64,000 bases of DNA from Niastella sp. (GTDB lineage: Bacteria; Bacteroidota; Bacteroidia; Chitinophagales; Chitinophagaceae): positions 1-64,000 of the forward strand of contig JAGIBF010000027.1 of NCBI GenBank assembly GCA_017744515.1. Direction: 5' to 3'. A model generated the notes under the pieces. That model did no database searches and was not told the DNA's origin. It saw only the letters and a list, made by a program, of their open reading frames with translations. Position numbers and translations under genes: made by a program. Position 1 is the stretch's first letter. The number at the start of each line of letters is the position of its first letter. Of this stretch, positions 50,486 through 58,235 are shown one piece after another.

Positions 50486-50513
50486 TTTCACGTCTCACCT
50501 CTCACGTTTCACA
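50486..50513. repeat. heptamer tandem array (TCTCACG-like)
   Basis: CAC at 50489, 50496, 50503 and 50510, exactly 7 bp apart (TTTCACG, TCTCACC, TCTCACG, TTTCACA), between the binding-protein gene start and the stop of the next gene at 50535. Confidence 0.9.
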
Positions 50514-50534
50514 ACTTGCCCCGACGTGGGGGGA

Positions 50535-51644
50535 TTAATTAAAAATGTCTCCAAATCCTTTGCTCTCCTGCCTGTCTTCAGGCGACAGCTTGTAATTTGG
50601 ATTGGTATATTTTTTAGATTCAGGAATATCATAATTATCCGTACGGATCTGGTCAGCCAGCTTATCCAGCTTCGTGTACAGCTCATCACTGTCAAGCGAA
50701 TACTGACTCGTCAGCGAATCGAGGTCCACCAGATTCTCTTGTGTAGTAGCGAGGTCGATAGCGATCGTGTTCGTCACTACGTCCAGCGCATACTCCAGCT
50801 CCCAGCCCTTGGTAAATAGCATGGCACTCTTTGCCTGTTCGGTAGCACTGCGGGCAGCCTCTGCAAAAGCATACTCCTTCTTCAGCATATCGATACTCAC
50901 TTCAAAGTCGGCTATCTTGATCTCCATGGCAGTATCTACCATATTCAGCTTCCTGTCGAGCTTACCGATCACATGCGCACGACTACCATACTTGCGCACA
51001 AGCCCGGTGCTCTGGTTCAGCATATGACTCACACGTTGCGCTTCACTCAGCGTCTTCATCATATTCGTCTGCAGGTCTACATACTCGTCGAGCTCCTTCG
51101 CCACTTCACCCTTCTTCTGCTCCAGCTCATGCATCTTCTGCTTGGTAGTAGCAGCTTTCGATTGCAGGCCCACCACTTTATCCTGATAATCCTTTGCTTC
51201 CTTCTCCGCCTTGATAGACTCAGCCTCCATGTTATTCTTGATCGCCTTGATCTTGGCCTTCGCCTCCTTGAATTGAACACGGTTCTGAACCATCTTTTCT
51301 TTCTGCTCTTCCAACTCACCAAAAGGATCGTGGCGAATAAGCATCTTGTGCGTAGACCGCGACAGTTTTTTCATCGCCTTCACGATCACCGGCAGCATGA
51401 TGAAGAAAGCGATCACCAGCACGGCCGCTGCAATAGCACCCAGCATCTGACCGATCCAGGTAAATACAATAGGCAAAACATACTGGTACAAACCCCAGGC
51501 TATCGTACCCAACAGAACAAGACCTATCACCCAGGCAATGCCTTTCTCACCCTTCCGCCAATTCTTTGGATTGAAGGATATCTGGCTCTTTTCGAAGTGC
51601 TTGAGGATAGGCAGTTCAAGCACCTTGTTAGTTTCTACTGACAT
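50535..51644 (-). CDS. membrane protein with two helices and a long coiled coil (possible PspA-like partner), 369 aa
   Basis: Residues 35-54 and about 63-88 are membrane helices (GIAWVIGLVLLGTIAWGLYQ, AIAAAVLVIAFFIMLPVIV). Residues 110-300 are an almost uninterrupted coiled coil rich in Lys, Glu and Ala (KEAKAKIKAIKNNMEAESIKAEKEAKDYQDKVVGLQSK...), reminiscent of PspA/Vipp1-type coiled coils, though the family assignment is not certain. The last 60 residues are acidic with SQYSLDSDELYTKLDKLADQI. It is the fourth gene of the ABC-OmpA unit and may couple it to membrane stress. No TelA motif was found. Confidence 0.8.
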   Translation of the reverse strand: MSVETNKVLELPILKHFEKSQISFNPKNWRKGEKGIAWVIGLVLLGTIAWGLYQYVLPIVFTWIGQMLGAIAAAVLVIAFFIMLPVIVKAMKKLSRSTHKMLIRHDPFGELEEQKEKMVQNRVQFKEAKAKIKAIKNNMEAESIKAEKEAKDYQDKVVGLQSKAATTKQKMHELEQKKGEVAKELDEYVDLQTNMMKTLSEAQRVSHMLNQSTGLVRKYGSRAHVIGKLDRKLNMVDTAMEIKIADFEVSIDMLKKEYAFAEAARSATEQAKSAMLFTKGWELEYALDVVTNTIAIDLATTQENLVDLDSLTSQYSLDSDELYTKLDKLADQIRTDNYDIPESKKYTNPNYKLSPEDRQESKGFGDIFN

Positions 51645-51664
51645 GATTATTGGTTGTTATTGGT

Positions 51665-52363
51665 TTACTGTTTAATGAACCTCGCAATACTTTCCCGGAT
51701 GGATTGCAGCTTTTGTATGCTTACCGTTTTCGCGGTATCATTGGCAGCCAGTTTCTCCCGGATAGCCTTCTCTTGCGGCAGAAAACCCTCATCGATCTTC
51801 GACAACAAAGCCCGCTTCTGATTCACCCCCGACTCCAGCTGTTGAAGCTCCGCACGCAATTGAGCGATCCGCGTAGCCCCCTGATCGATCTCACCTTGCA
51901 GCTGCCCGTGTTCAGCTTTCTTCTTTTCCTCCAGTGAGCGCAGCTTTGCCTGCCCTTGACTTACATACTGCCCGTGCACTTCATTGATCTTGCTGATATA
52001 GAACTCGGCATCACTGATCAGCTTTTGAACGGTAATCGTTTTGTCCATCGACCTGGCCATCTGGTAAGCTAACTGATAAGTATGCTCGCAAGAAAGACCG
52101 GTACTGCTGATAGCCTTATAAAATTCATAGAAGTCATAACCAGGCATATTGATAGATTCCAATCCTGATTCATACACTTCAATTACTTCATTCACCACCG
52201 GATCGCCCACCGGCAACGGTGTTGGCGTAGAAGCAAGGCTGTTAGCAGCAACAGCAGGGACAATAGGTTCACTGGCCGGGAAAGAATAAGCTTCGGCAGC
52301 TTCATCCTTTCCAGCTTTAGGTTCATCTGTTTTCACAAACAGATGCTTCCAACTTTTAAGCAT
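51665..52363 (-). CDS. soluble coiled-coil protein of unknown function, first gene of the ABC-OmpA unit, 232 aa
   Basis: The first 55 residues are Ala/Pro-rich and probably disordered (KTDEPKAGKDEAAEAYSFPA). A helical region with MPGYDFYEFYKAISSTGLSCEHTYQLAYQMAR follows, and residues about 130-210 are a coiled coil (GQAKLRSLEEKKKAEHGQLQGEIDQGATRIAQLRAELQQLESG). No signal peptide or membrane segment is visible, so it is probably cytoplasmic and could bind the membrane coiled-coil partner next door, from which it is only 20 bp away. I do not recognise the family. Confidence 0.8.
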   Translation of the reverse strand: MLKSWKHLFVKTDEPKAGKDEAAEAYSFPASEPIVPAVAANSLASTPTPLPVGDPVVNEVIEVYESGLESINMPGYDFYEFYKAISSTGLSCEHTYQLAYQMARSMDKTITVQKLISDAEFYISKINEVHGQYVSQGQAKLRSLEEKKKAEHGQLQGEIDQGATRIAQLRAELQQLESGVNQKRALLSKIDEGFLPQEKAIREKLAANDTAKTVSIQKLQSIRESIARFIKQ

Positions 52364-52695
52364 GGAATTAAGCGTTTATGTAATAATTAAAGTAGCATCC
52401 TGAAAGAAGTGTTCACTCGAACATTATGCTACATCAGTGTGTAGTGCGTAACAATTGTTACAACAGAAATATTAGAATATTTTTCTGAGATTACTTGCAA
52501 CCCTTAGCATGTATAAGCCTTCAAAAAAATATTACACGTTAAGAGAAAGAATATTTTCTGCTCATTACAAAACCTTCACTACTGCGCCAATACCAATCAA
52601 TTACATAAAATAAAAAAGCCACCCTTCCGGATAGCTTATAATATATAAATAATACAAACCTTATCAACTCGTCAACCCCACCAACCTGTCAACTG
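52364..52695. other. intergenic region between the ABC-OmpA unit and the sulfur cluster
   Basis: AT-rich; ends in a family-D array at about 52660-52693. No promoter consensus on either strand was found by eye. Confidence 0.4.
52660..52693. repeat. short tandem array, family D, at the YeeE gene stop codon
   Basis: ACCTTATCAACTCGTCAACC, then CCACCAACCTGTCAACTGC. The minus-strand stop of the 52696-53190 gene is immediately adjacent. Confidence 0.7.
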
Positions 52696-53190
52696 CTAAT
52701 GCGGCAACCTATCCCTCACCTTTCCATACACCCACGTGCCAGCAACCGCACTCAGCAACACTACGATCGCCACAGTTACACCTGTACCGATCTGTGCAAA
52801 TATCGGTCCCGGACAAGCGCCGGTAACGGCCCAGCCAAGTCCAAACAGCAACCCTCCAATAACCTGACCTTTATTAAACTGCTTTTTATGAAATTGGACC
52901 GGCTCGCCATAAATTGTTCTGATCTTAAACCGTTTGATAATTAGTACAGAGATGATGCCAACTACTACGGCCGAACCAATTACACCATACATGTGGAAGC
53001 TCTGAAAACGAAACATTTCCTGTATACGAAACCAGCTTACCACCTCCGATTTCACCAGCACAATACCAAACAAAATTCCAACCACCAGGTATTTCAGCTG
53101 GTGATACCACTTATGCGAAAGCTGCGATTCATTCACACAGATAGCATCCTGTGAGCGCATTTCAAAATCAGTATCGGGAATTGATTGCAT
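52696..53190 (-). CDS. YeeE/YedE-family sulfur (thiosulfate-type) transporter half, 164 aa
   Basis: A small membrane protein of the YeeE/YedE family, with the conserved Cys motif VTGACPGPIFAQIG near residue 136 that is essential in TsuA-type thiosulfate uptake proteins. Four hydrophobic segments are visible. The ATG chosen gives a 25-residue hydrophilic lead; Met at residue 11 is an alternative. Together with the adjacent gene at 53194, it forms a split version of a single YeeE protein. The neighbour MBL-rhodanese gene supports a sulfane-sulfur role. Confidence 0.85.
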   Translation of the reverse strand: MQSIPDTDFEMRSQDAICVNESQLSHKWYHQLKYLVVGILFGIVLVKSEVVSWFRIQEMFRFQSFHMYGVIGSAVVVGIISVLIIKRFKIRTIYGEPVQFHKKQFNKGQVIGGLLFGLGWAVTGACPGPIFAQIGTGVTVAIVVLLSAVAGTWVYGKVRDRLPH

Positions 53191-53193
53191 AAC

Positions 53194-53766
53194 CTATAAG
53201 GATAAGATAATTGGTAAAATAAAATTCGCCATGATCAAACCACCCACCATAAAACAGACAGTAGCCACCAGCGAAGGCCATTGCAACATGCTCAACCCGG
53301 TAATGGCATGACCACTGGTGCAGCCCCCGGCATACCGGGTACCAAATCCGATCAGGAAGCCACCACCCACCATCATCAACAACCCACGTATCGTAAACAG
53401 CTGGCCCCAGCTGAATAGTTCCGCCGGCACCTGGCTTTGATAATTATGAATACCATAACCCGCTAACTCATTCACAAGCGCAGGATTTACCTGAACTGGG
53501 TTAGGGTCTGACAATAGCCAGGCTGAGATAGTACCACCCAACAATACACCTGCTACTAAAAACAAATTCCACAACTCCTTCCTCCAGTCATACCTGAAAA
53601 AAGGAATGTTGGCCGGAAAACACATGGCGCAGATATGACGCAGGTTGGCAGAAATACCGAAGCTCTTGTTGCCAAGCAACAACAACGCTGGCACTGTCAA
53701 CCCGATCAGTGGTCCCGACACATACCAGGGCCATGGCTGCCTGAGAAGCTCAATAAAACTATTCAT
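53194..53766 (-). CDS. YeeE/YedE-family sulfur transporter half, 190 aa
   Basis: The partner half of the split YeeE pair, separated from the next gene by 3 bp. It carries [15 protein letters not shown], the second conserved Cys motif. About six hydrophobic segments are seen. The frame extends to 53850, but the ATG at 53766 ([19 protein letters not shown]) begins the hydrophobic part correctly and avoids overlapping the MBL-rhodanese gene, which ends at 53777. Confidence 0.85.
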   Translation of the reverse strand: MNSFIELLRQPWPWYVSGPLIGLTVPALLLLGNKSFGISANLRHICAMCFPANIPFFRYDWRKELWNLFLVAGVLLGGTISAWLLSDPNPVQVNPALVNELAGYGIHNYQSQVPAELFSWGQLFTIRGLLMMVGGGFLIGFGTRYAGGCTSGHAITGLSMLQWPSLVATVCFMVGGLIMANFILPIILSL

Positions 53767-53776
53767 GCAAAGCAAA

Positions 53777-55195
53777 TTAATGCATAGAAGTGGGAGAAAC
53801 ACCTTCCCCGATCGAAAACAAGCCGGAATCTTTGATCGCCTTAAAACCACCCTTTACATCGACCAGCTTGTCGAAACCCCGCGCCCTTAAAATAGAGTTG
53901 AAAACCATAGAACGGTAACCACCTGCACAATGCACATAGCAGGTTTGCTGCTTGTCCAGCTTTTGGATTTGGTCATTGATAAAATCCAATGGTGTATTCT
54001 CTGCCCCTACAATATGACCAGTAGTAAACTCGCTCTCCTTACGCACATCAGCAATAAGTACGTTAGGATTACGCTTCAACCGATCAGCCAGTTCTGCAGG
54101 AGAAATAGATTCGATCAGGTCCAGTTCCTTACCGGCATCCTGCCAGGCCTTGATACCGCCCTTTAAATAACCGATGGAATTATCATACCCCACGCGCGCC
54201 AGCCTGGTTACTACCTCTTCCTCACGGCCTTCATCGGCAATAATGAGAATAGGCTGATGAATATCAGTGATCAGCGCCCCTACCCACGGCGCAAAGCTGC
54301 CATCGATACCAATATTGATAGAATTGGGAATAAATCCTTGCGCAAAAACTTCCGGTGCACGCGTATCCAGCATGAGCGCACCCGTTTCATTGGCAGCAGC
54401 TTCAAAAGCATCCACACCCAGCGGTTGAGTGCCCTGCTTCAACACCTGGTCAAAATTCTCATACCCTTCCTTATTCATACGCACATTCTGCGGAAAATAA
54501 GCAGGAGGAGGCAACAGCCCTTCCGTTACCTCGGCAATAAATTCCTCTTTAGACATATTGGCGCGCAACGCATAATTAAATTGCTTTTGATGCCCCAGCG
54601 TATCGGAAGTTTCCTTCGCCATATTCTTGCCACAGGCAGAACCGGCGCCATGAGCAGGATAAACAATAACATCATCGGGCAGCGGCATGATCTTGATGCG
54701 CAGCGAATCGAACAAGGTGCCAGCCAGCTCTTCCTGCGTCATATGAGCCGCCTTCTGCGCCAGGTCGGGACGGCCAACATCACCAATAAAAAGCGTATCA
54801 CCCGAAAACAAAGCAACAGGCTTGCCATCCTGGTTATACAGCAAATAACAGGTAGACTCCATGGTATGGCCCGGCGTATGCAACACCTTGATGGTTACCC
54901 CACCGATCCTGAACACTTCATTATCCGAAGCAATATGCGCAGCAAAAGAAGGATTGGCCAACGGGCCATAAACGATCGTAGCGCCGGTGGCTTTGGCAAG
55001 ATCAACATGCCCCGACACAAAATCGGCATGAAAATGCGTCTCAAAAATATATTTGATGGCGGCCCCGTTAGCGACCGCCTTGGTTATATAAGGACGCACC
55101 TCACGCAGCGGGTCAATAATAGCCGCTTCCTTACCACTCTGGATATAATAAGCACCCTGTGCCAGACAACCCGTATAGATTTGCTCAATTTTCAT
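53777..55195 (-). CDS. MBL-fold persulfide dioxygenase-like/rhodanese fusion, 472 aa
   Basis: An N-terminal metallo-beta-lactamase domain (about residues 3-240) resembles ETHE1/CstB persulfide dioxygenases: [13 protein letters not shown] with the metal His/Asp set, [29 protein letters not shown]. Two rhodanese domains follow. The first (about 250-360) has an Asp where the catalytic Cys is expected ([11 protein letters not shown]), so it is probably inactive; the second (about 370-470) has [11 protein letters not shown] with the catalytic Cys. The start at Met 4 of the open frame (55195) matches the family opening [14 protein letters not shown]. It would oxidise persulfides beside the two sulfur transporters. 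Confidence 0.93.
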   Translation of the reverse strand: MKIEQIYTGCLAQGAYYIQSGKEAAIIDPLREVRPYITKAVANGAAIKYIFETHFHADFVSGHVDLAKATGATIVYGPLANPSFAAHIASDNEVFRIGGVTIKVLHTPGHTMESTCYLLYNQDGKPVALFSGDTLFIGDVGRPDLAQKAAHMTQEELAGTLFDSLRIKIMPLPDDVIVYPAHGAGSACGKNMAKETSDTLGHQKQFNYALRANMSKEEFIAEVTEGLLPPPAYFPQNVRMNKEGYENFDQVLKQGTQPLGVDAFEAAANETGALMLDTRAPEVFAQGFIPNSINIGIDGSFAPWVGALITDIHQPILIIADEGREEEVVTRLARVGYDNSIGYLKGGIKAWQDAGKELDLIESISPAELADRLKRNPNVLIADVRKESEFTTGHIVGAENTPLDFINDQIQKLDKQQTCYVHCAGGYRSMVFNSILRARGFDKLVDVKGGFKAIKDSGLFSIGEGVSPTSMH

Positions 55196-55278
55196 ATACA
55201 CCATTTAAAATATAATGATTCAGACACAAAATTGTTTATTTCCCACCACCTGACCTATGACATTTATCAACCCCACAC

Positions 55279-55315
55279 AAAAAAAACAGCCGGGTCGCTC
55301 CCGCAACCCGGCTGT
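55279..55315 (-). terminator. intrinsic terminator after the adenosine deaminase gene
   Basis: Minus strand ACAGCCGGGT, loop, ACCCGGCTGT, then TTTTTTTT; located about 115 bp after the stop at 55432. Confidence 0.85.
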
Positions 55316-55403
55316 AAACATTGTTTTTCACTCGCTCACCTTCTCGTCGAATGACGGAATGAGCCTACTGCAGGACTCCTGCCTCATCAACGCAAAGGCA
55401 AAA

Positions 55404-55442
55404 CTCCTCCTAATCCTCAAAATCCAATAAATCATGGTTCAG
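55404..55442. repeat. dispersed repeat family A, copy 2, overlapping the stop of the adenosine deaminase gene
   Basis: AATC at 55412, 55421, 55430 (9-bp period) then ATCATGGTTCAGACA. On the minus strand ATG TCT GAA CCA TGA encodes the last residues MSEP and the stop, so the repeat supplies the C-terminus. Confidence 0.9.
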
Positions 55443-56493
55443 ACATCCTAATCAATTGCTCCTTCAACAACCTCTTATTCTCCTCACTCGTAAACGCATG
55501 ATCGATCGCCTCCAGATTACAACGCAGGAAATGCGCCTTCTCCCAACCAAACACTGTCGACAACAACTGGTACTCCGAACCCAAACTCACATCTGATATG
55601 GTGCGCGCATCCGTATTGATACTCATAGACACTCCCGACTGATAGATCTTATCAACCGTATGATCCGTAATACTATCATAAATAGCCGTCTGAATATTGC
55701 TGGTAGGGCATACCTCCAGGTGAATACCATGCTTCTTCAGATAAGCGATCAGAGAAGGATCTTCCATACTACGCACTCCATGACCGATCCGTGAAGGACG
55801 AAAATGCTCCAGCGTTTCCCACACACTGGCAGCCCCCTTGGCTTCACCGGCGTGAGCCGTACAGGGTATACCTTTTTCATGAGCATAGTTGAAAGCACTG
55901 GTATGATTATCGATAGGAAAACCTGCCTCATCAGCAGCAATATCAAAACCAACAATATGCGTACCCTTAAATCGTTCTGCCAGCATCACCGTTTCCATGC
56001 TTTGCATACGGGAATAATGACGCAGCGTACAAAGAATAACCCCCACCTGCACACCGGTCTGCCGCACCCCCTCTTCTACCGCATCATTCACTACCCGTAC
56101 CACTTGCTCGGAAGTAAGTCCCTTTTGCAGGTGTTGCAGCGGAGCAAAGCGCAGCTCGGCATAGATCACATGATCCATCTTCAATTGCTGGATGACATCC
56201 AATGTTACAAGCCGTAGCTGCTCTTCAGTTTGCATCAGGTCCACCGCCTTGGTGGCGCGGGTGATATAATCAGCCAGGTCCGTACACTTGGCCGGCGCAA
56301 CAAAATCACGCCGGTAAACGTCATAACTAATAGCGGGATTGAGTTTTTTCACCACTTCAAAACTAAGCGAACAGTCCAGGTGCTGATGCAATTCTACTTT
56401 GGGCAAAGTAGCCACATCGGTCTTTTGTTTTTCAGTACAGGCTAACATAAAAAGAGATATTAAAACCGTCATAAGGATTCGGCCGGTCAACAT
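55432..56493 (-). CDS. adenosine deaminase-family protein, lipoprotein form, 353 aa
   Basis: Deaminates adenosine to inosine. Zinc and catalytic motifs are all present: LHQHLDCSLS (metal His pair), AHAGEA, SRIGHGVRSM, and SINTDARTISD with the Asp. Unlike the typical cytoplasmic enzyme it starts with a lipoprotein signal (MTVLISLFMLAC, Cys at residue 19 or so, then TEKQKTD), implying a periplasmic or surface location for nucleoside salvage. A Met at residue 8 is an alternative start. The last four residues (MSEP) come from a dispersed repeat that also gives the stop codon. Confidence 0.9.
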   Translation of the reverse strand: MLTGRILMTVLISLFMLACTEKQKTDVATLPKVELHQHLDCSLSFEVVKKLNPAISYDVYRRDFVAPAKCTDLADYITRATKAVDLMQTEEQLRLVTLDVIQQLKMDHVIYAELRFAPLQHLQKGLTSEQVVRVVNDAVEEGVRQTGVQVGVILCTLRHYSRMQSMETVMLAERFKGTHIVGFDIAADEAGFPIDNHTSAFNYAHEKGIPCTAHAGEAKGAASVWETLEHFRPSRIGHGVRSMEDPSLIAYLKKHGIHLEVCPTSNIQTAIYDSITDHTVDKIYQSGVSMSINTDARTISDVSLGSEYQLLSTVFGWEKAHFLRCNLEAIDHAFTSEENKRLLKEQLIRMSEP

Positions 56494-56541
56494 ACATTAC
56501 CAAAATTTCACGCAAAATACAGGACACTCCAAAAAAAGATA

Positions 56542-56553
56542 GGACATTTGTCC
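56542..56553. promoter_or_regulatory. palindromic operator candidate GGACA-TT-TGTCC before the Crp/Fnr gene
   Basis: A perfect 12-bp inverted repeat between the divergent adenosine deaminase and Crp/Fnr genes, 12 bp from the Crp/Fnr start codon. A half-site GGACA lies 20 bp upstream at 56522. Confidence 0.5.
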
Positions 56554-56565
56554 CAGCCCATTAAC

Positions 56566-57195
56566 ATGATAAGAACCAACCAGGAGTTATTACAACTCAT
56601 AGAACAACTGCCCGGCATGCAGCAACACACCGTTAAACCGGGGCAGAAACTATTCAGGCAGGATGAGAAAGCCCGCCACCTCTATGTCATCAAACAGGGA
56701 ATAGTGAAATGCTATATTACCGAAGAGAACACGAAAGATTACATACTCGAATTCTTTGGCGAAGGAGAAGTAATGGGAGAGCTGGAACTATTGACAGGTT
56801 CGCCGATATTGAGTACCGTAGAGGCAGTAACAGAATTGGTTGTATACAAAGCAGATAGCGCCCACTTTTTACAATTGCTGGAAACCAATGCCACATTAAA
56901 CAAACTCATCCTGAAAGAGCTGGCTACACGCGTGAGTCAACTGGCCATCAGGGTCTCCTACCAGCAACTCTACCCAATAGAATACACCCTCTTAAAACTA
57001 CTCTCGCTCTTCTCCTACCAGGAACTGCCATTATCGAAAAAAGACCTGGCCGATTACCTTGCCATCACAGTCAGAAGCCTCAACCGCACCCTCAAACAAC
57101 TTAGAGAAAAGAACTTCATCCCGGGCGATGGCCTCGACATTCACCTCTCCAAAACCGAACTCGACAAACTCCTCAAACGATTTGACGACGAGTGA
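56566..57195 (+). CDS. Crp/Fnr-family transcriptional regulator, 209 aa
   Basis: Cyclic-nucleotide-type sensor domain (about residues 15-120; KPGQKLFRQDEKARHLYVIKQGIVKCYI, EFFGEGEVMGELELLTG) plus a C-terminal winged helix (about 140-205; SYQELPLSKKDLADYLAITVRSLNRTLKQLREKN). No Fnr-type Cys cluster or obvious cAMP-binding Arg pattern is evident, so the effector is unknown. The frame can start with TTG at 56548, but ATG at 56566 leaves the palindrome in the promoter and is preferred. Divergent from the lipoprotein deaminase; perhaps linked to the sulfur cluster. Confidence 0.88.
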   Translation: MIRTNQELLQLIEQLPGMQQHTVKPGQKLFRQDEKARHLYVIKQGIVKCYITEENTKDYILEFFGEGEVMGELELLTGSPILSTVEAVTELVVYKADSAHFLQLLETNATLNKLILKELATRVSQLAIRVSYQQLYPIEYTLLKLLSLFSYQELPLSKKDLADYLAITVRSLNRTLKQLREKNFIPGDGLDIHLSKTELDKLLKRFDDE

Positions 57196-57253
57196 TCTTC
57201 TTTACGAAGAGCACTTCCTTGTTTGTTACTTTGAACGAAGCTCACCTTTCTTT

Positions 57254-57300
57254 GACATTTCGAACGAAGCGATAGCGGAGTGAGAAATCTGCCCGCGACG
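57254..57300. repeat. dispersed repeat family B, copy 1
   Basis: CATTTCGAACGAAGCGATAG, then CGGAGTGAGAAATCTGCCC; near-identical copies at 58144-58192 and 63247-63320. Confidence 0.85.
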
Positions 57301-57327
57301 CTTGTGGCTCGAAGCAAAAGCACATTG

Positions 57328-57381
57328 CCCGGTCCTTTAGGGCCGGGATAAAATCAAATAAATCCACTGGGCTTTAGCCCA
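57328..57381. repeat. paired TTTA-loop hairpin repeat, family E, copy 1
   Basis: CCCGGTCC-TTTA-GGGCCGGG (57328-57347) and TGGGC-TTTA-GCCCA (57368-57381). The stop codon TAA of the minus gene at 57374 lies in the loop of the second hairpin. Confidence 0.9.
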
Positions 57382-58093
57382 ATGCTTCACTAAACGCCTT
57401 CAAATATTTATCAATATAAACCTGCTTACTCTTAAGCTTGTACTGCATAATAAACCGCGGATGCTCCAGCGCCACGATCTTTCCAAAAAAATTAAACTTA
57501 TCATTCAGCTGCTGTAAGAACTTTTCATTCTTACCAGTACCAAAACAAAAACACACATCCGTCTTCACCCCCATGGCAATCTGCTTCCGGATATTGTCCA
57601 CCATAAAATCATACACCGCATCGGTGAGTGGCTTACTGTCGTAGTAATTATAATTGATCTCTTTCCCATTAGGCCCAACAGAAGTAAAACCCAGCGGACT
57701 CATGGAGTTGATATAGATCTTGCTATAAAACGCTTTGGCGCCACCAAAAGCATTCACCACATCATACACAAAAACAGAAGAAGGCTCATGCGTTTCCTTA
57801 CCGGAGTAAGGAATACCACATTCACTTTTAAGACGCTTGGTATCGGTGAAAGGAATACCGGTCACACCACCGCCAAACCGGCCTGGGTTGATCCCAAGGA
57901 TCAGGTGACGGACATTATTATCATCATAAAACTTCTTATAAAATGCAGAAGAAATAGGAATGATGTTGTCATCTTCCCGGAAAGGATTCATAATACGGAT
58001 ACCCGGAGGAAGCTTACCTTCAAAATGCACATGCTTGTTAAAGTCGATTACGCGGTCGGCAAAAGTCATTGCGCCAGCTTTCTTTTTCGCCAT
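57374..58093 (-). CDS. SMUG2-type (DUF4918) uracil-DNA glycosylase-family protein, 239 aa
   Basis: A uracil-DNA glycosylase-superfamily fold with GINPGRFGGGVTGIPFTD (active-site motif near residue 68), GYSGKE-like and a second motif EHPRFIMQY near the C-terminus. SMUG2 family members have weak or altered specificity compared with SMUG1. The final codons Ala-Leu-Gly and stop (GCA TTG GGC TAA) lie inside the family-E hairpin, so the C-terminus was shaped by that repeat. Start MAKKKAGAM gives a basic leader. Confidence 0.85.
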   Translation of the reverse strand: MAKKKAGAMTFADRVIDFNKHVHFEGKLPPGIRIMNPFREDDNIIPISSAFYKKFYDDNNVRHLILGINPGRFGGGVTGIPFTDTKRLKSECGIPYSGKETHEPSSVFVYDVVNAFGGAKAFYSKIYINSMSPLGFTSVGPNGKEINYNYYDSKPLTDAVYDFMVDNIRKQIAMGVKTDVCFCFGTGKNEKFLQQLNDKFNFFGKIVALEHPRFIMQYKLKSKQVYIDKYLKAFSEALG

Positions 58094-58143
58094 CAGTCAT
58101 CTTTAAGCAACGAAAGTACCACGAAATAAGAAAACCTCACTTT

Positions 58144-58192
58144 TGTCATTTCGAACGGAGCGACAGCGCAGTGAGAAATCTGCCTGCGAAGC
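58144..58192. repeat. dispersed repeat family B, copy 2
   Basis: CATTTCGAACGGAGCGACAG, then CGCAGTGAGAAATCTGCCT; between the SMUG2 gene start and the next gene. Confidence 0.85.
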
Positions 58193-58200
58193 AAAAAAAC

Positions 58201-58235
58201 CACTCGCCACTTACTACTTGCCACTTGCCCTTAAC
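58201..58235. repeat. heptamer tandem array overlapping the stop of the SGNH/hydrolase gene
   Basis: CACTCGC, CACTTAC, TACTTGC, CACTTGC, CCTTAAC in exact 7-bp register. The minus-strand stop (58214-58216) falls within it. Confidence 0.9.

Noticed and set aside
50535-51644. TelA-type toxic-anion-resistance identity for the 369-aa protein
   Set aside because: The coiled coil and two N-terminal helices lack TelA motifs; left as an unnamed coiled-coil membrane protein.
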